The notes under the pieces are model-generated. The model did not search any database. It was not told where the DNA came from and worked only from the letters and a program-made list of their open reading frames with translations. From Vibrio toranzoniae (GTDB lineage Bacteria; Pseudomonadota; Gammaproteobacteria; Enterobacterales; Vibrionaceae), in the NCBI RefSeq assembly GCF_024347655.1, contig NZ_AP025514.1, forward strand, positions 248,001-312,000: DNA of 64,000 bases, written 5' to 3'. Every line of letters begins with the position of its first letter. Position 1 is the stretch's first letter. The position numbers and the translations under genes were made by a program. Positions 9,037 through 19,995 of the stretch are shown piece by piece.

Positions 9037-10452
9037 CTAGGTGATAATAAATAGCGCGAGGTAGACGAGCAGCAAGCCGATGACCCCTAAGATGACCCCC
9101 ATCTTCGCCATGTCTTTACTTTCGATAAGCCCAGTGGAGTAGGCCAATGAGTTTGGTGGTGTGGACACAGGCAAAATCATCCCCAGTGATGCTGAGAAAG
9201 CGACCACAACCAGCAAGCCTTGTAGGCCACCAATTGCGACTAAGCTTTCCATCGATGCGCCGATCGCAGCGGCAATAGGCATCAGTAAGTTGGCCGTCGC
9301 GGTGTTCGACATGAAGTTCGCCATTAACCAACACACGATAGACAATGTCAGTACCACAGCTGCAGGTGAGAGCGATTCATAATCAATCGCGTGTGCCAAT
9401 GCTGCTGCTAAGCCAGTTTTATCAAGCCCGATACCGATAGCGATACCACCGGCTACCAACCACAACACATCCCAGTTAATCAGCTTGAGTTCATCTTTGC
9501 CCATGATGCCAGTGAGTGTAAATACGGCCAATGGAATAATAGACACGACGTAGGTGTTCATGCCATGTAGCTTGGTGGTCATCCACAGCACAATTGTCGC
9601 AGCAAAGGTGATGTAAACTACGATGGCTCGCCAACTCTTTTGAAACTGCCCATTGAGCTTGAGTACCATGTTTCTTTCCTTGGAGGGGAAGAGTTTTTGC
9701 AGAAGAAACCAAGCAATGGTGAGTTGGATAATGACAAAGGGTAAGCCCATTATCATCCAACTGAGGAAGTCGATACTGTTTTCGCCAGTTAAATACTGCA
9801 ATGCTATTGCGTTGGGCGGTGTACCGATTGGAGTGGCGATACCACCGGTGTTGGCCGCAATTGGAATACACAACACGAGCGCTTTAATCCCCATGTCGCC
9901 TTTAGGCGCAGAAGCCACAATTGGGCCTAATAGAGCAAGCATCATTACTGTGGTCGCGGTGTTCGACATAAACATCGAGAACACAGCAGTAATCAGCATC
10001 AAGCCGAGCATAATGAAGCGCGGTTCTGTACCGAAGGGCTTGAGTAAAACCCGAGCTAGGTTGTTATCTAATTCGTATTTTGAGGCAGAGATTGCAAGCG
10101 CAAAACCACCCATAAAGAGAATAATGATAGGCGATGAAAATGCACCGAATATGTCGGTATATTTGATTAAATCACCGAGATCGTGCCCTGATGGTGGGTT
10201 TCTAAATAAGTGTAGGCCTTTGTCGGATATCATCACTAATTCTAATGCAATGATCAAAATCGAAGTGGCAAATACTGGCACCGGTTCTAGAACCCAAAGC
10301 AGTGCCGCTAACAGGAATATTGCCAGCAAGCGATGCTGAATGAGAGTGAGGTCATCGATTGGGATTGAATCGATCGGCATGAGTAACACGCCTAAGGGAA
10401 TCGCAAAACAAATCAACAGCTTGACCAAGACGCCAACATTGAGTTTAGGCAT
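9037..10452 (-). CDS. SLC13 (DASS) family sodium/anion symporter
   Basis: A 471-residue inner-membrane transporter. It has the paired SNTAT motifs of the divalent anion:Na+ symporter family: one in MFMSNTATTVMMLALLGP and a second in FMSNTATANLLMPIAAA. It also has the substrate-loop sequences ATPIGTPPNAIAL and LPVSTPPNS. Family members such as VcINDY import succinate and other C4-dicarboxylates with sodium; the exact substrate here is inferred. It lies downstream of psd but is separated from it by a strong terminator, so it has its own promoter. Confidence 0.9.
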   Translation of the reverse strand: MPKLNVGVLVKLLICFAIPLGVLLMPIDSIPIDDLTLIQHRLLAIFLLAALLWVLEPVPVFATSILIIALELVMISDKGLHLFRNPPSGHDLGDLIKYTDIFGAFSSPIIILFMGGFALAISASKYELDNNLARVLLKPFGTEPRFIMLGLMLITAVFSMFMSNTATTVMMLALLGPIVASAPKGDMGIKALVLCIPIAANTGGIATPIGTPPNAIALQYLTGENSIDFLSWMIMGLPFVIIQLTIAWFLLQKLFPSKERNMVLKLNGQFQKSWRAIVVYITFAATIVLWMTTKLHGMNTYVVSIIPLAVFTLTGIMGKDELKLINWDVLWLVAGGIAIGIGLDKTGLAAALAHAIDYESLSPAAVVLTLSIVCWLMANFMSNTATANLLMPIAAAIGASMESLVAIGGLQGLLVVVAFSASLGMILPVSTPPNSLAYSTGLIESKDMAKMGVILGVIGLLLVYLALFIIT

Positions 10453-10631
10453 GACACAAAGACCCTATTAATAAAATATCTTCAAATAGAATAAGTTATC
10501 TGTTTTTTTTGTACTTGGAGGTGGGTTGTAAAAACGAAAAGTTGTTCAAGATTTCAACGACTGTTTTGTTTTTGGTCAAACTTTTACGGGGGAGTTCTAG
10601 GTTTGTTACGAGCAGGATCGACAGCAATGAA

Positions 10632-10666
10632 AAAGGCGCGTTATTGACTAGAAATAACGCGCCTTT
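10632..10666 (-). terminator. Terminator of psd
   Basis: A 14-bp GC-rich stem, AAAGGCGCGTTATT and its complement, with a 7-base loop and flanking A/T tracts, 51 bp past the psd stop. Confidence 0.8.
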
Positions 10667-10716
10667 AAAAGATTGAGCAGTTAACTTGTATTTAATTTAC
10701 ATGTCAATGCACAAGG

Positions 10717-11628
10717 TTAGGCTTGGTCTGTGTTCTCAGTTGAATCAGCCGTTTCAGCCTCTACTTCCTGACCCGCAATGTGCGCGAAAGGTGTGCCCAG
10801 AACGGTTTTCACGCCATTCTGCATCGTTTCGTCAAACTTGATGGCGTCTTTAGCAAATAGGTTGATGACCGTTGAACCAAGCTTAAAGCGACCCATCTCT
10901 TCGCCTTTCTTCAAGATGACTGACGTGTCACCTTGTGCTGGGTAATCCCATTTGTAGACAGAGTTACCGCGAGGTGGTGTGATGGTGCCAGCCCATACTT
11001 GCTCGATGCTGCCGACAATGGTCGCACCAACAAGCACTTGTGCCATTGGGCCAAACTCGGTATCAAAGATACAAACCACACGCTCGTTACGTGCGAATAG
11101 ATTTGGAACGTTCTCTGCTGTTAGCGGATTTACTGAGAAAAGATCACCTGGAACGTAGATCATCTGGCGCAATGTACCGTCGCATGGCATGTGCACGCGG
11201 TGGTAATCACTTGGTGATAGGTAAAGCGTTGCGAATTCACCGTCTTTAAACTCATCCGCCAGCGCTGCATCGCCACCCAATAGCTCGCGCGCTGAGTAGT
11301 TGTGGCCTTTCGCTTGAATCAGTTGACCGTCAGTAATGGGGCCAAATTGGCTGACGCAAGCGTCGGCAGGGTGAACAATAACAGAGTCACCTTCGGCAAT
11401 AGGGCGCATGTCTTCTTTTAATTCACGTACGAAGAATTCATTGAATGTTTTAAAGTGTTTTGGATCGCTATGCAGCGCTTCATCCATGTTCACTTTGTAT
11501 TGTTTGATGAACCAGTTGATAACCGCTGTCGTTAAGCCGCCCGCTTTAGCGGACGCTAATTTACCGACTAGTCGAGTCAGTCCATGTTGTGGAATCCAGT
11601 ACTGCAATCCAACTTTAATCTTATCCAT
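10717..11628 (-). CDS. psd: Phosphatidylserine decarboxylase proenzyme
   Basis: A 303-residue proenzyme that converts phosphatidylserine to phosphatidylethanolamine at the inner membrane. The self-cleavage motif LGST is present with Ser252, which becomes the pyruvoyl group of the alpha chain. The substrate-site histidine segment [18 protein letters not shown] is also clear. The acidic tail after about residue 290 is variable. It lies 160 bp downstream of rsgA on the same strand, as in E. coli, and is followed by a strong terminator. Confidence 0.97.
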   Translation of the reverse strand: MDKIKVGLQYWIPQHGLTRLVGKLASAKAGGLTTAVINWFIKQYKVNMDEALHSDPKHFKTFNEFFVRELKEDMRPIAEGDSVIVHPADACVSQFGPITDGQLIQAKGHNYSARELLGGDAALADEFKDGEFATLYLSPSDYHRVHMPCDGTLRQMIYVPGDLFSVNPLTAENVPNLFARNERVVCIFDTEFGPMAQVLVGATIVGSIEQVWAGTITPPRGNSVYKWDYPAQGDTSVILKKGEEMGRFKLGSTVINLFAKDAIKFDETMQNGVKTVLGTPFAHIAGQEVEAETADSTENTDQA

Positions 11629-11788
11629 TGTATTAATTTTCCAATGCTGTTTATTTTTAATGCTAATCGCTTTTAGTGCAAACGAGGTTATGACGGTTTA
11701 GGGCGCGAGATGTTACTTAAAATCGCGGCCATTGTCAGTAATCACTGTCATCGTCAGTAAAAGCACATGCTTGTTCACCAGAGTGCGG

Positions 11789-12844
11789 TTAGAGATCGGC
11801 TTTCTTACTTCGCGAGTACTGACGGTTATCTTTGTTGTCAGCCATTGTTTCAATAATGCGATGGTAACTAGCGAAACGTAAGCGACTAATTCTGCCATCT
11901 TCAACGGCTTCACGCAGAATACATCCAGGGTCGTCATTGTGTTTGCAGTCACGGAACTTACAACCGCCTAAGTATGGCTTGAATTCAATGAAAGCGTCAG
12001 TGATCTCATCCGGTTCTAAGTGCCATAGGCCGAATTCACGTACGCCTGGAGAGTCGATTAGGTCGCCGCCAGAAGGGAAGTGGTATAAACGAGCTGCCGT
12101 GGTGGTATGCTGACCAAGACCTGAGTTCTCAGAGACTTCGCCTTCTTCAATGTCGAGCGTTGGCATCAATGCATTTACTAGGCTTGATTTACCCACACCC
12201 GATTGGCCAACAAAGATGTTGATGCGATCTTTGAGTTCAGCTTCCAGCTCTTTGATGCCGTAGCCAGACTCTTTACTTACAAACATCACTTTATAGCCAA
12301 TTTTCTCATATATTGTCAGTGTTTCACGGTATTCCGTAATTTGCTGTTCAGTGAGTAAGTCGACCTTATTGAGAACCACAAGCGGGGCAATGTTTACCGT
12401 TTCTGAAGCAATCAAATAGCGGTCAATGATATTAAGTGAAAGCTCCGGTAGCACGGCTGAAACAATAACCATTTGGTCAACGTTGGCAGCAACCGGCTTT
12501 AGGCCATCGTAGTAATCAGGGCGAGTCAGCATTGAAGTTCTCGGTTCAACCGCTTCCACAACGCCAGAAATTCCGGCCATTGATTCTAAGCCTGCGCGCC
12601 AGATAACTCGGTCACCAGAAACTAAAGTCTCAATACTACGGCGTAAGTTACAACGATGAACTTCGTTAGTTTCAAGATCTTCGATATCAGCATGCTGACC
12701 AAAGCGTGTAATAACTAATCCACTCTTTGTACCGCCAAGCATGTTTTCATCCCACTGGATAGAATCTTCTTTCTTGAGTCGCTTGTTCTGGTTGCTACGT
12801 ACACGACGTACTTGACCTTTGGTTAATTTCTTTTTTTTAGCCAC
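11789..12844 (-). CDS. rsgA: Ribosome small subunit biogenesis GTPase RsgA
   Basis: A 351-residue circularly permuted GTPase that matures the 30S subunit. The order of G motifs is permuted: G4 (LNKVDLL) precedes G1 ([14 protein letters not shown]), and G3 is DSPGVREFG. An N-terminal OB domain and a C-terminal zinc knuckle ([14 protein letters not shown]) flank the G domain. The N-terminus is Lys/Arg-rich ([19 protein letters not shown]). It is divergent from orn, the standard arrangement. Confidence 0.97.
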   Translation of the reverse strand: MAKKKKLTKGQVRRVRSNQNKRLKKEDSIQWDENMLGGTKSGLVITRFGQHADIEDLETNEVHRCNLRRSIETLVSGDRVIWRAGLESMAGISGVVEAVEPRTSMLTRPDYYDGLKPVAANVDQMVIVSAVLPELSLNIIDRYLIASETVNIAPLVVLNKVDLLTEQQITEYRETLTIYEKIGYKVMFVSKESGYGIKELEAELKDRINIFVGQSGVGKSSLVNALMPTLDIEEGEVSENSGLGQHTTTAARLYHFPSGGDLIDSPGVREFGLWHLEPDEITDAFIEFKPYLGGCKFRDCKHNDDPGCILREAVEDGRISRLRFASYHRIIETMADNKDNRQYSRSKKADL

Positions 12845-12994
12845 AATTTTTCACTTAACACATCTAACTTGATGATTGGGGACTCAAACAAGGTGTTGCT
12901 GGTGCCATATGATTTCGATGGCCCTAAAGCTAGTTTGAGTATAGTTATTTGGGTATAGTACCTCTTTTACACATAAACAAATAGGCGACGCCTT

Positions 12995-13540
12995 ATGTCC
13001 TTTAGCGATCAGAACCTTATTTGGGTTGATCTAGAGATGACAGGACTTGATCCTGAAACTCATAAAATCATTGAAATTGCGACTATCGTTACTGATAGTG
13101 AGCTTAACATCCTGGCTGAAGGACCTGTTTTGGCTATTCACCAACCTCAGAGTGAATTGGACAAGATGGACGAGTGGTGCACAACGACTCATACCGGCAG
13201 CGGCCTAGTGAAGCGAATTCAAGAAAGTACGGTTTCAGAACAAGATGCAATCCAACAAACGATTGAATTTCTTGAGAAGTGGGTACCAAAAGGTAAGTCA
13301 CCGATTTGTGGCAACAGCATTGGCCAAGATCGCCGTTTCCTATACAAGCACATGCCTGAATTGGAAGAGTACTTCCACTACCGCTATGTTGATGTCAGTA
13401 CCTTGAAAGAACTTGCTCGTCGTTGGAAGCCTGAAGTGTTAGATGGGTTTTCTAAGTCGGGAAGTCACCTGGCATTAGATGATATTCGTGAGTCGATCGC
13501 TGAGTTGCAGTACTATCGAAAAACGATTATTAATATCTAA
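12995..13540 (+). CDS. orn: Oligoribonuclease
   Basis: A 181-residue DEDDh 3'-5' exonuclease that degrades di- and short oligoribonucleotides (including pGpG from c-di-GMP turnover) to mononucleotides. Exonuclease motif I is [12 protein letters not shown]. Motif II includes [11 protein letters not shown], and motif III reads [11 protein letters not shown] with the catalytic His and Asp. Full family length. It lies upstream of the tRNA array, which has its own promoter. Confidence 0.97.
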   Translation: MSFSDQNLIWVDLEMTGLDPETHKIIEIATIVTDSELNILAEGPVLAIHQPQSELDKMDEWCTTTHTGSGLVKRIQESTVSEQDAIQQTIEFLEKWVPKGKSPICGNSIGQDRRFLYKHMPELEEYFHYRYVDVSTLKELARRWKPEVLDGFSKSGSHLALDDIRESIAELQYYRKTIINI

Positions 13541-13657
13541 TCAGATCAAACGATCACGTTTATCTAACTTTTCAGGGACCTAAGAGCTGATTTTTTTGAA
13601 AATCTGTGTGCTTTTACAGCAGTTGAGTAAAAACTTGCGTAATTTTGCATTAAGGAC

Positions 13658-13685
13658 TTGCATCACAAAAAAATGCTCTTATAAT
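13658..13685 (+). promoter_or_regulatory. Sigma-70 promoter of the tRNA array
   Basis: TTGCAT and a perfect TATAAT are 16 bp apart, ending 34 bp before the first tRNA. The GC-rich stretch just after the -10 (TCGCAGCCC) resembles the discriminator of stringently controlled stable-RNA promoters. Confidence 0.75.
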
Positions 13686-13719
13686 TCGCAGCCCTGAACG
13701 ACGAAAGACGTTTCAGATT

Positions 13720-13795
13720 GCGATACTAGCTCAGTTGGTAGAGCGCAACCTTGCCAAGGTTGAGGTCATCGGTTCGAACCCGATGTATCGCTCCA
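13720..13795 (+). tRNA. tRNA-Gly(GCC), copy 1
   Basis: 76 nt with encoded CCA. The anticodon loop TTGCCAA sits between the arms CAACC and GGTTG, and the acceptor stem is GCGATAC/GTATCGC. All eight glycine copies are identical in the mature sequence. Confidence 0.97.
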
Positions 13796-13862
13796 AATTC
13801 TCTCTTGTGCTTTGCACTGAAGAAGATGGTCAAGTTTCATTGTACTTAACAATGCATCCGGA

Positions 13863-13939
<77 letters not shown>

Positions 13940-13998
13940 CATTACAGTTAGACGTTGATTTGCTGCTTGTAAGCAGAGAAGATTAACGGTTAGCTTAT

Positions 13999-14074
13999 GC
14001 GATACTAGCTCAGTTGGTAGAGCGCAACCTTGCCAAGGTTGAGGTCATCGGTTCGAACCCGATGTATCGCTCCA
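13999..14074 (+). tRNA. tRNA-Gly(GCC), copy 2
   Basis: Identical to copy 1. It follows a 59-bp spacer after fMet copy 1. Confidence 0.97.
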
Positions 14075-14135
14075 ATTTCTTTCTAAGAATTGATATTGGA
14101 AATATAGAGTCATCAACTTAAATGATGCATCCGGA

Positions 14136-14212
<77 letters not shown>

Positions 14213-14271
14213 CATTACAGTTGAACGTTGATTTGATGCTTGTTAGCAGACAAGATTAACGGTTAGCTTAT

Positions 14272-14347
14272 GCGATACTAGCTCAGTTGGTAGAGCGCAA
14301 CCTTGCCAAGGTTGAGGTCATCGGTTCGAACCCGATGTATCGCTCCA
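14272..14347 (+). tRNA. tRNA-Gly(GCC), copy 3
   Basis: Identical mature sequence. It is followed again by the first spacer class (67 bp). Confidence 0.97.
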
Positions 14348-14414
14348 AATTCTCTCTTGTGCTTTGCACTGAAGAAGATGGTCAAGTTCCATTGTACTTA
14401 ACAATGCATCCGGA

Positions 14415-14491
<77 letters not shown>

Positions 14492-14550
14492 TATTACAGT
14501 TAGACGTTGATTTGCTGCTTGTTAGCAGACAAGATTAACGGTTAGCTTAT

Positions 14551-14626
14551 GCGATACTAGCTCAGTTGGTAGAGCGCAACCTTGCCAAGGTTGAGGTCAT
14601 CGGTTCGAACCCGATGTATCGCTCCA
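14551..14626 (+). tRNA. tRNA-Gly(GCC), copy 4
   Basis: Identical mature sequence. It is followed by the 61-bp spacer class. Confidence 0.97.
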
Positions 14627-14687
14627 ATTTCTTTCTAAGAATTGATATTGGAAATATAGAGTCATCAACTTAAATGATGCATCCGGA

Positions 14688-14764
<77 letters not shown>

Positions 14765-14823
14765 CATTACAGTTGAACGTTGATTTGATGCTTGTTAGCA
14801 GACAAGATTAACGGTTAGCTTAT

Positions 14824-14899
14824 GCGATACTAGCTCAGTTGGTAGAGCGCAACCTTGCCAAGGTTGAGGTCATCGGTTCGAACCCGATGTATCGCTCCA
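14824..14899 (+). tRNA. tRNA-Gly(GCC), copy 5
   Basis: Identical mature sequence. It opens the first of three 292/291-bp units carrying the 80-bp spacer class. Confidence 0.97.
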
Positions 14900-14979
14900 G
14901 CTTTATGCTTTTAAGACGTAACACTCTTAAAGCCTCTCGGTTAGAGACAAGAGTCATCAACTTAAATGATGCATCCGGA

Positions 14980-15056
<77 letters not shown>

Positions 15057-15115
15057 CATTACAGTTAGACGTTGATTTGCTGCTTGTAAGCAGACAAGAT
15101 TAACGGTTAGCTTAT

Positions 15116-15191
15116 GCGATACTAGCTCAGTTGGTAGAGCGCAACCTTGCCAAGGTTGAGGTCATCGGTTCGAACCCGATGTATCGCTCCA
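15116..15191 (+). tRNA. tRNA-Gly(GCC), copy 6
   Basis: Identical mature sequence, in the second unit of the tandem block. Confidence 0.97.
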
Positions 15192-15271
15192 GCTTTATGC
15201 TTTTAAGACGTAACACTCTTAAAGCCTCTCGGTTAGAGACAAGAGTCATCAACTTAAATGATGCATCCGGA

Positions 15272-15348
<77 letters not shown>

Positions 15349-15407
15349 CATTACAGTTAGACGTTGATTTGCTGCTTGTAAGCAGACAAGATTAACGGTT
15401 AGCTTAT

Positions 15408-15483
15408 GCGATACTAGCTCAGTTGGTAGAGCGCAACCTTGCCAAGGTTGAGGTCATCGGTTCGAACCCGATGTATCGCTCCA
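15408..15483 (+). tRNA. tRNA-Gly(GCC), copy 7
   Basis: Identical mature sequence, in the third unit of the tandem block. Confidence 0.97.
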
Positions 15484-15563
15484 GCTTTATGCTTTTAAGA
15501 CGTAACACTCTTAAAGCCTCTCGGTTAGAGACAAGAGTCATCAACTTAAATGATGCATCCGGA

Positions 15564-15640
<77 letters not shown>

Positions 15641-15698
15641 CATTACAGTTAGACGTTGATTTAACGCTTGTTAGCGAATAGATTAACGGTTAACTCAT

Positions 15699-15774
15699 GC
15701 GATACTAGCTCAGTTGGTAGAGCGCAACCTTGCCAAGGTTGAGGTCATCGGTTCGAACCCGATGTATCGCTCCA
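15699..15774 (+). tRNA. tRNA-Gly(GCC), copy 8
   Basis: The last tRNA of the array, with no fMet partner after it. A terminator-like hairpin follows about 110 bp later. Confidence 0.97.
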
Positions 15775-15887
15775 GTTTTCTTCTAAAAAAGCTAATAATA
15801 TTCTTTGAACCACTGCGTTTAAAGGCGACCTTGAAGGTCACGCTCTTTCTTTAATGCTGCGAAGCATAATTCCCCAAAAAAGCAAAT

Positions 15888-15915
15888 AATCCTCCATCAC
15901 GGTGGATATTTTTTT
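15888..15915 (+). terminator. Probable terminator of the tRNA array
   Basis: A short imperfect stem around CCATCACGGTGG (outer ATCC/GGAT pairs) is followed directly by a run of T. It is the first T-tract hairpin after the last tRNA. Confidence 0.6.
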
Positions 15916-16003
15916 GTCTTAAATTTTCCTTAGCAACTGGAATGCTAGTAAACATCAGGTCTCTGAAGCAGCTACTTGAGGTTTTTCATATCTATAAACA
16001 GAC

Positions 16004-16031
16004 TTATCCACAAATTCTTCCATGTGGATAA
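16004..16031. promoter_or_regulatory. Pair of perfect DnaA boxes in inverted orientation
   Basis: TTATCCACA (16004-16012) and TGTGGATAA (16023-16031) are both exact matches to the high-affinity DnaA box and lie 10 bp apart. In E. coli the DnaA-titrating locus datA sits at this synteny, between glyVXY and queG. I found no third perfect box and no clear IHF site nearby. Confidence 0.65.
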
Positions 16032-16386
16032 CTTGGTTGATAAAGTTATTTCAGGCTTGATTCTTTATATATATCAAAAAGATCTTTCTTGTTTTTAAGA
16101 CAATGCTCAAATTGAATATCTATTAAGTTATTGTTTTATATGGATTTTCTAGTGTTTGTTTGAATTTATAAAAGATCGTTAACTTGTTGTTTTTTGATCT
16201 TAATCATTTATCGGTACTGTGTTTAACTTTGTGTAGGTGTCGGATGTTTACGAGAGATCTGAATTTTTTCCACATTGTTAAATTGAGAACAAGGTCAAAC
16301 ATTGTTCGAAAATTATGTGCAACGAGTTGTGTCGAATATTGGACTATTGATATGAGTTTGTTTGTTAAGTGTTGATGCACAAAGGG

Positions 16387-17529
16387 CTAGGCGTCTCTTG
16401 GTAAGCCTTTTTCAACAATACGAATAAGTCGGTGCTTTTTGGTAGACACTTTGTTGTGACCTTCTTGTTCCCTGTTAGCGTTCGGTAACTGTTGTAGTTG
16501 TTTCCCCAAAGCCCACTCAATATGAACATCCAATAATTCACTTTGACCGCGATACGATTCTAATGATTCAACAATGCGTTGTTGAAAAGGCGCATTGCCC
16601 ATGGCGACAAAAATGTTTCGCAGCCATTGGGTGTGTCCAATACGTCTGATCGCTGAACCTTCCATTCTTTTGAGAAAAGTAGCCTCATCCCAACTTGAAA
16701 GAGCAACCAGATCGGACTCTTCGAAATCTTCTCGACGGTGGAAATCTTTTTGGTCGGTAATATCGGCATGACGATTCCAAGGACATACGAGTTGGCAATC
16801 ATCACAACCGTAGATACGGTTACCAATCGCTTCTCTGTACTCTTCCGGAATAATACCGTCGAACTCGATGGTTAAGTAAGAGATACACTTGCGAGCATCC
16901 ACTATGCCATCATCAATAATGGCACCGGTTGGGCAGGAGGTGATACAGGCGGTACATTTTCCGCATTCATCGACACTGGGTTCATCGACCGGAAGAGGGA
17001 TGTTAACTAACAGTTCTCCTAAGAAAAACCAAGAACCGGCCTCTTTATCTAGGATTAGTGAGTGTTTGCCTGTCCAACCCAGCCCTGCCTTTTGAGCAAG
17101 AGGCCTTTCTAAAATTGGTGCAGAGTCGACAAATGGGCGTGAATCTAAACCTTCGACTTCTTTCTCAATTTTTTGGCCCAGCTTTTTCAATTGGTTACGG
17201 AACAATTTGTGATAGTCACGGCCCAATGAATAACGACTGATATAGCCTTGAGTGGTATCGCTGAGATTAGAAGCAAACTGCGCTTCTGGTGGTAGGTAGT
17301 TCATTCGGGCGCTGATCACTCGAATCGTTCCAGGATGAAGCTCATCAGGACGTGCTCGCATCATTCCATGCCGAGCCATCCAATCCATTTCGCCGTGATT
17401 ACCCGCATCTAGCCATGCTTGAAGAGGAGCTTCGTGTTCACTTAAATCAACATCGCAGATGCCAACTTTTTGAAAGCCTAACTCTTTTCCCCAAATTTTA
17501 ATTTTTTCAGCAAGATGGTCTAGGTTCAT
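16387..17529 (-). CDS. queG: Epoxyqueuosine reductase
   Basis: A 380-residue cobalamin- and iron-sulfur-dependent enzyme that reduces epoxyqueuosine to queuosine in tRNA. Two ferredoxin-like clusters are visible: CGKCTACITSCPTGAI (about 188-203) and YGCDDCQLVCPWN (about 239-251). The start MNLDHLAEKIKIWG is preferred because it gives the normal family length (E. coli 379); an upstream in-frame start at 17601 adds 24 residues with no family counterpart. It is divergent from tsaE. nnr (NAD(P)HX repair), which lies between queG and tsaE in E. coli, is absent here. Confidence 0.95.
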   Translation of the reverse strand: MNLDHLAEKIKIWGKELGFQKVGICDVDLSEHEAPLQAWLDAGNHGEMDWMARHGMMRARPDELHPGTIRVISARMNYLPPEAQFASNLSDTTQGYISRYSLGRDYHKLFRNQLKKLGQKIEKEVEGLDSRPFVDSAPILERPLAQKAGLGWTGKHSLILDKEAGSWFFLGELLVNIPLPVDEPSVDECGKCTACITSCPTGAIIDDGIVDARKCISYLTIEFDGIIPEEYREAIGNRIYGCDDCQLVCPWNRHADITDQKDFHRREDFEESDLVALSSWDEATFLKRMEGSAIRRIGHTQWLRNIFVAMGNAPFQQRIVESLESYRGQSELLDVHIEWALGKQLQQLPNANREQEGHNKVSTKKHRLIRIVEKGLPRDA

Positions 17530-17776
17530 GGCTTGATTCTTAATTCTTATTTTCTCTGTTTTACAATTAGAGATAAGGCTAATTAAAATTAGGTTCGGCA
17601 AAAATGGGGGCGGATCTTAACGGATCTTAGCGGTATTGACCAGAACAGACGTATTTTCGTCAGTATTTTTCACAGAACTTACACTTGAGTGCTTGTTTCC
17701 TAAAAGCATCACGGTTTACTATTCTTGTTCTTTTGATTTTTATATAGTCAACGATCGATTTTTAGAGAACGTATTC

Positions 17777-18241
17777 ATGAGCATTAAGCAATTTACTTTG
17801 AAAGATGAACAAGCAACGATTCAATTAGGAACGGAGCTTTCTAATCTTTGCTCACAGCAGACGACTATTTATCTGCACGGTGATCTTGGCGCCGGTAAAA
17901 CGACTTTCAGTCGCGGTTTTGTAAAAGCACTTGGCCATCAAGGAAATGTAAAGAGCCCAACGTATACTCTAGTTGAACCTTATCAACTTGCAGATTGGCA
18001 GGTGTATCACTTTGATCTCTATCGCTTAGCCGATCCTGAAGAGTTAGAGTTCATGGGAATTCGTGACTACTTTACTCCAGATGCTATCTGTTTGGTGGAG
18101 TGGCCAGAGAAAGGCTACGGGATGCTACCGGAAGCTGATTTGGATATTGAGATTCGTTACCAAGACGATCACCGTATTGTTTCTTTAACCGCTAACAGTG
18201 AATACGGACAGCGCTTACTTAATCAGTTGGATTTATGTTGA
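17777..18241 (+). CDS. tsaE: tRNA threonylcarbamoyladenosine biosynthesis ATPase TsaE
   Basis: A 154-residue P-loop ATPase that works with TsaB and TsaD to make t6A37 in ANN-decoding tRNAs. The Walker A is [14 protein letters not shown], followed by the conserved [10 protein letters not shown] and HFDLYRL segments. The start [12 protein letters not shown] gives the usual length (E. coli 153); the longer frame from 17636 is not supported. Its last codons overlap the amiB start by 7 bases, so it heads a coupled tsaE-amiB-mutL-miaA series. Confidence 0.95.
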   Translation: MSIKQFTLKDEQATIQLGTELSNLCSQQTTIYLHGDLGAGKTTFSRGFVKALGHQGNVKSPTYTLVEPYQLADWQVYHFDLYRLADPEELEFMGIRDYFTPDAICLVEWPEKGYGMLPEADLDIEIRYQDDHRIVSLTANSEYGQRLLNQLDLC

Positions 18242-19950
18242 TTTCTAAACGCCTTTTTTCTACAGCAGCCATGATGGCTGCTATTTTATCTTTACTGTTT
18301 TCTTCACTTTCTTTTGCTAATTCACTTAAAGGTTTGCGGGTTTGGCCTTCTCCTGAAGAAACTCGTGTGGTGATCGATCTGCAATCGGAAGCTGATTTTA
18401 GTTATTTTACTCTGAGTAGCCCGAGTCGTTTAGTTGTCGATTTAAAAAATACCAACCTTGCGACCCAGTTGCCTGTTGTGGTGAAAGATAGCCCTATTCT
18501 GTCGAAAGTCCGTAAGAGTTCCCCACCAGAGAAAAACACTTATCGCTTGGTGTTTGAGTTGAAAAGGTCGTCTGAAGCCGATTTGTTTAAACTCAGCCCA
18601 ACGCCAGGTGGTCAATATGGTCACCGTTTGGTGATTGACCTCCCTCATGGTGCTATCAGTAAAGATAAGTCCACGCCGAGTAAGTCAACGGTAAGTAAAA
18701 ATATTAATCAGGTTAAGCGTCAGAAAGATATTCTGATCGTGATAGATCCTGGCCACGGTGGTGAAGATCCAGGCTCGATTGGCCCAACTCGTAAGTACGA
18801 AAAGAATGCGACTTTGAGTATATCTCGTAAGCTTGCAGCCCAGTTGAATGCGGTGCCAGGAATCACGACGCGCTTAACACGCAATGCTGACTACTTTGTG
18901 AACTTGAACCGACGTGTTGCGATTGCTCGTGAGAATGAAGCTCACCTGCTGATCTCTATTCACGCGGATGCCTTTACGACACCTCAACCCAGAGGGGGAT
19001 CGGTGTTTGTGTTGAATACTCGACGTGCGAATACCGAAATATCACGTTGGATTGAAAACAAAGAGAAACAATCCGAATTATTGGGTGGTAGCGGCGCGGC
19101 TTTCACTAGCAATATGTATGATAAGAATGTCAACCAAACCTTGCTTGACCTGCAGTTTAGTCACTCTCAAAAAGAAGGCTATAAATTGGCAGCGGCGATC
19201 CTGTCGGAAATGGGTAAGGTCGCAAGGCTGCATAATAGGAAGCCGATTAATACTAGTTTGGCAGTATTGCGTTCCCCACAAATTCCATCGGTATTGGTCG
19301 AGACAGGCTTTATTTCTAATCCGACGGAAGAGAAGCTTCTTTTTCAACGCTCACACCAAGATAAACTTGCGCGTGCTGTGACCAAAGCGGTCGTTAAGTA
19401 TTTGAAAGCGAATCCGCCTGAAGGGATCATCTTGTCGAAGGCCACATCATCAACGGGTAGCGTTAGCCAACATAAGGTGTCTCGTGGCGAGTCGCTATCT
19501 GTGATTGCCAGCAAATATGGCACGTCGACGCAGGCCTTGATGAAACTCAATAACCTGAAATCGAGTAGCCTAGCAATCGGCCAAGTGCTTAAGATCCCAA
19601 GCAGCGCTTCAGGCTCATCATCTAGCAGTGCAGTCAAAACCAAGACCATAACGCACACGGTTAAGTCTGGAGAATATCTCGGCAAGATAGCCAGCCGTTA
19701 TAAAGTTTTGGTCGCGGACATTAAGCGCGAGAACCGTTTGAAGTCTGAAACCCTGAGAGTGGGCCAAAAGTTACGTATTACGGTTGAGGTGAAAGATGTA
19801 CCCTTACGTAAGCATAAAGTCGTACGAGGGGATTATCTTGGCAAGATTGCTTCTAAGTATGGCGTGAGCGTTAACAGTATTCGCCAAGCGAACAATCTAC
19901 GATCCGATGGTTTAGCCGTCGGCCAAGTGCTGATTATTCCGCACAAATAA
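18235..19950 (+). CDS. amiB: N-acetylmuramoyl-L-alanine amidase AmiB with LysM repeats
   Basis: A 571-residue periplasmic cell-separation amidase that cleaves the peptide from septal peptidoglycan. A signal peptide (residues 1 to about 29, ending LSFANS) is followed by an AMIN domain (about 30-130), an Amidase_3 zinc catalytic domain ([14 protein letters not shown], later LISIHADAF and [10 protein letters not shown]) and three C-terminal LysM repeats ([48 protein letters not shown]). E. coli AmiB has no LysM; the LysM tail is common in vibrios and pseudomonads. EnvC-type regulation is expected from the family. Confidence 0.95.
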   Translation: MLISKRLFSTAAMMAAILSLLFSSLSFANSLKGLRVWPSPEETRVVIDLQSEADFSYFTLSSPSRLVVDLKNTNLATQLPVVVKDSPILSKVRKSSPPEKNTYRLVFELKRSSEADLFKLSPTPGGQYGHRLVIDLPHGAISKDKSTPSKSTVSKNINQVKRQKDILIVIDPGHGGEDPGSIGPTRKYEKNATLSISRKLAAQLNAVPGITTRLTRNADYFVNLNRRVAIARENEAHLLISIHADAFTTPQPRGGSVFVLNTRRANTEISRWIENKEKQSELLGGSGAAFTSNMYDKNVNQTLLDLQFSHSQKEGYKLAAAILSEMGKVARLHNRKPINTSLAVLRSPQIPSVLVETGFISNPTEEKLLFQRSHQDKLARAVTKAVVKYLKANPPEGIILSKATSSTGSVSQHKVSRGESLSVIASKYGTSTQALMKLNNLKSSSLAIGQVLKIPSSASGSSSSSAVKTKTITHTVKSGEYLGKIASRYKVLVADIKRENRLKSETLRVGQKLRITVEVKDVPLRKHKVVRGDYLGKIASKYGVSVNSIRQANNLRSDGLAVGQVLIIPHK

Positions 19951-19995
19951 GCTTTTTAACGCAGACATGTTTCCATCAATGGCAGTAAGGTAGCT

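Larger units (their letters stand above)
15775..16386. other. Non-coding region downstream of the tRNA array (datA-like position)
   Basis: A 612-bp AT-rich stretch. It holds the palindrome GACCTTGAAGGTC (15827-15839), a small ATGCT/AGCAT hairpin, the array terminator and two perfect DnaA boxes (16004-16031). A 63-codon open frame at 16184-16375 lacks a ribosome site and looks accidental. Confidence 0.6.

Noticed and set aside
16184-16375. 63-codon open frame downstream of the tRNA array
   Set aside because: No ribosome site, AT-rich, in a region better explained as non-coding with DnaA boxes.
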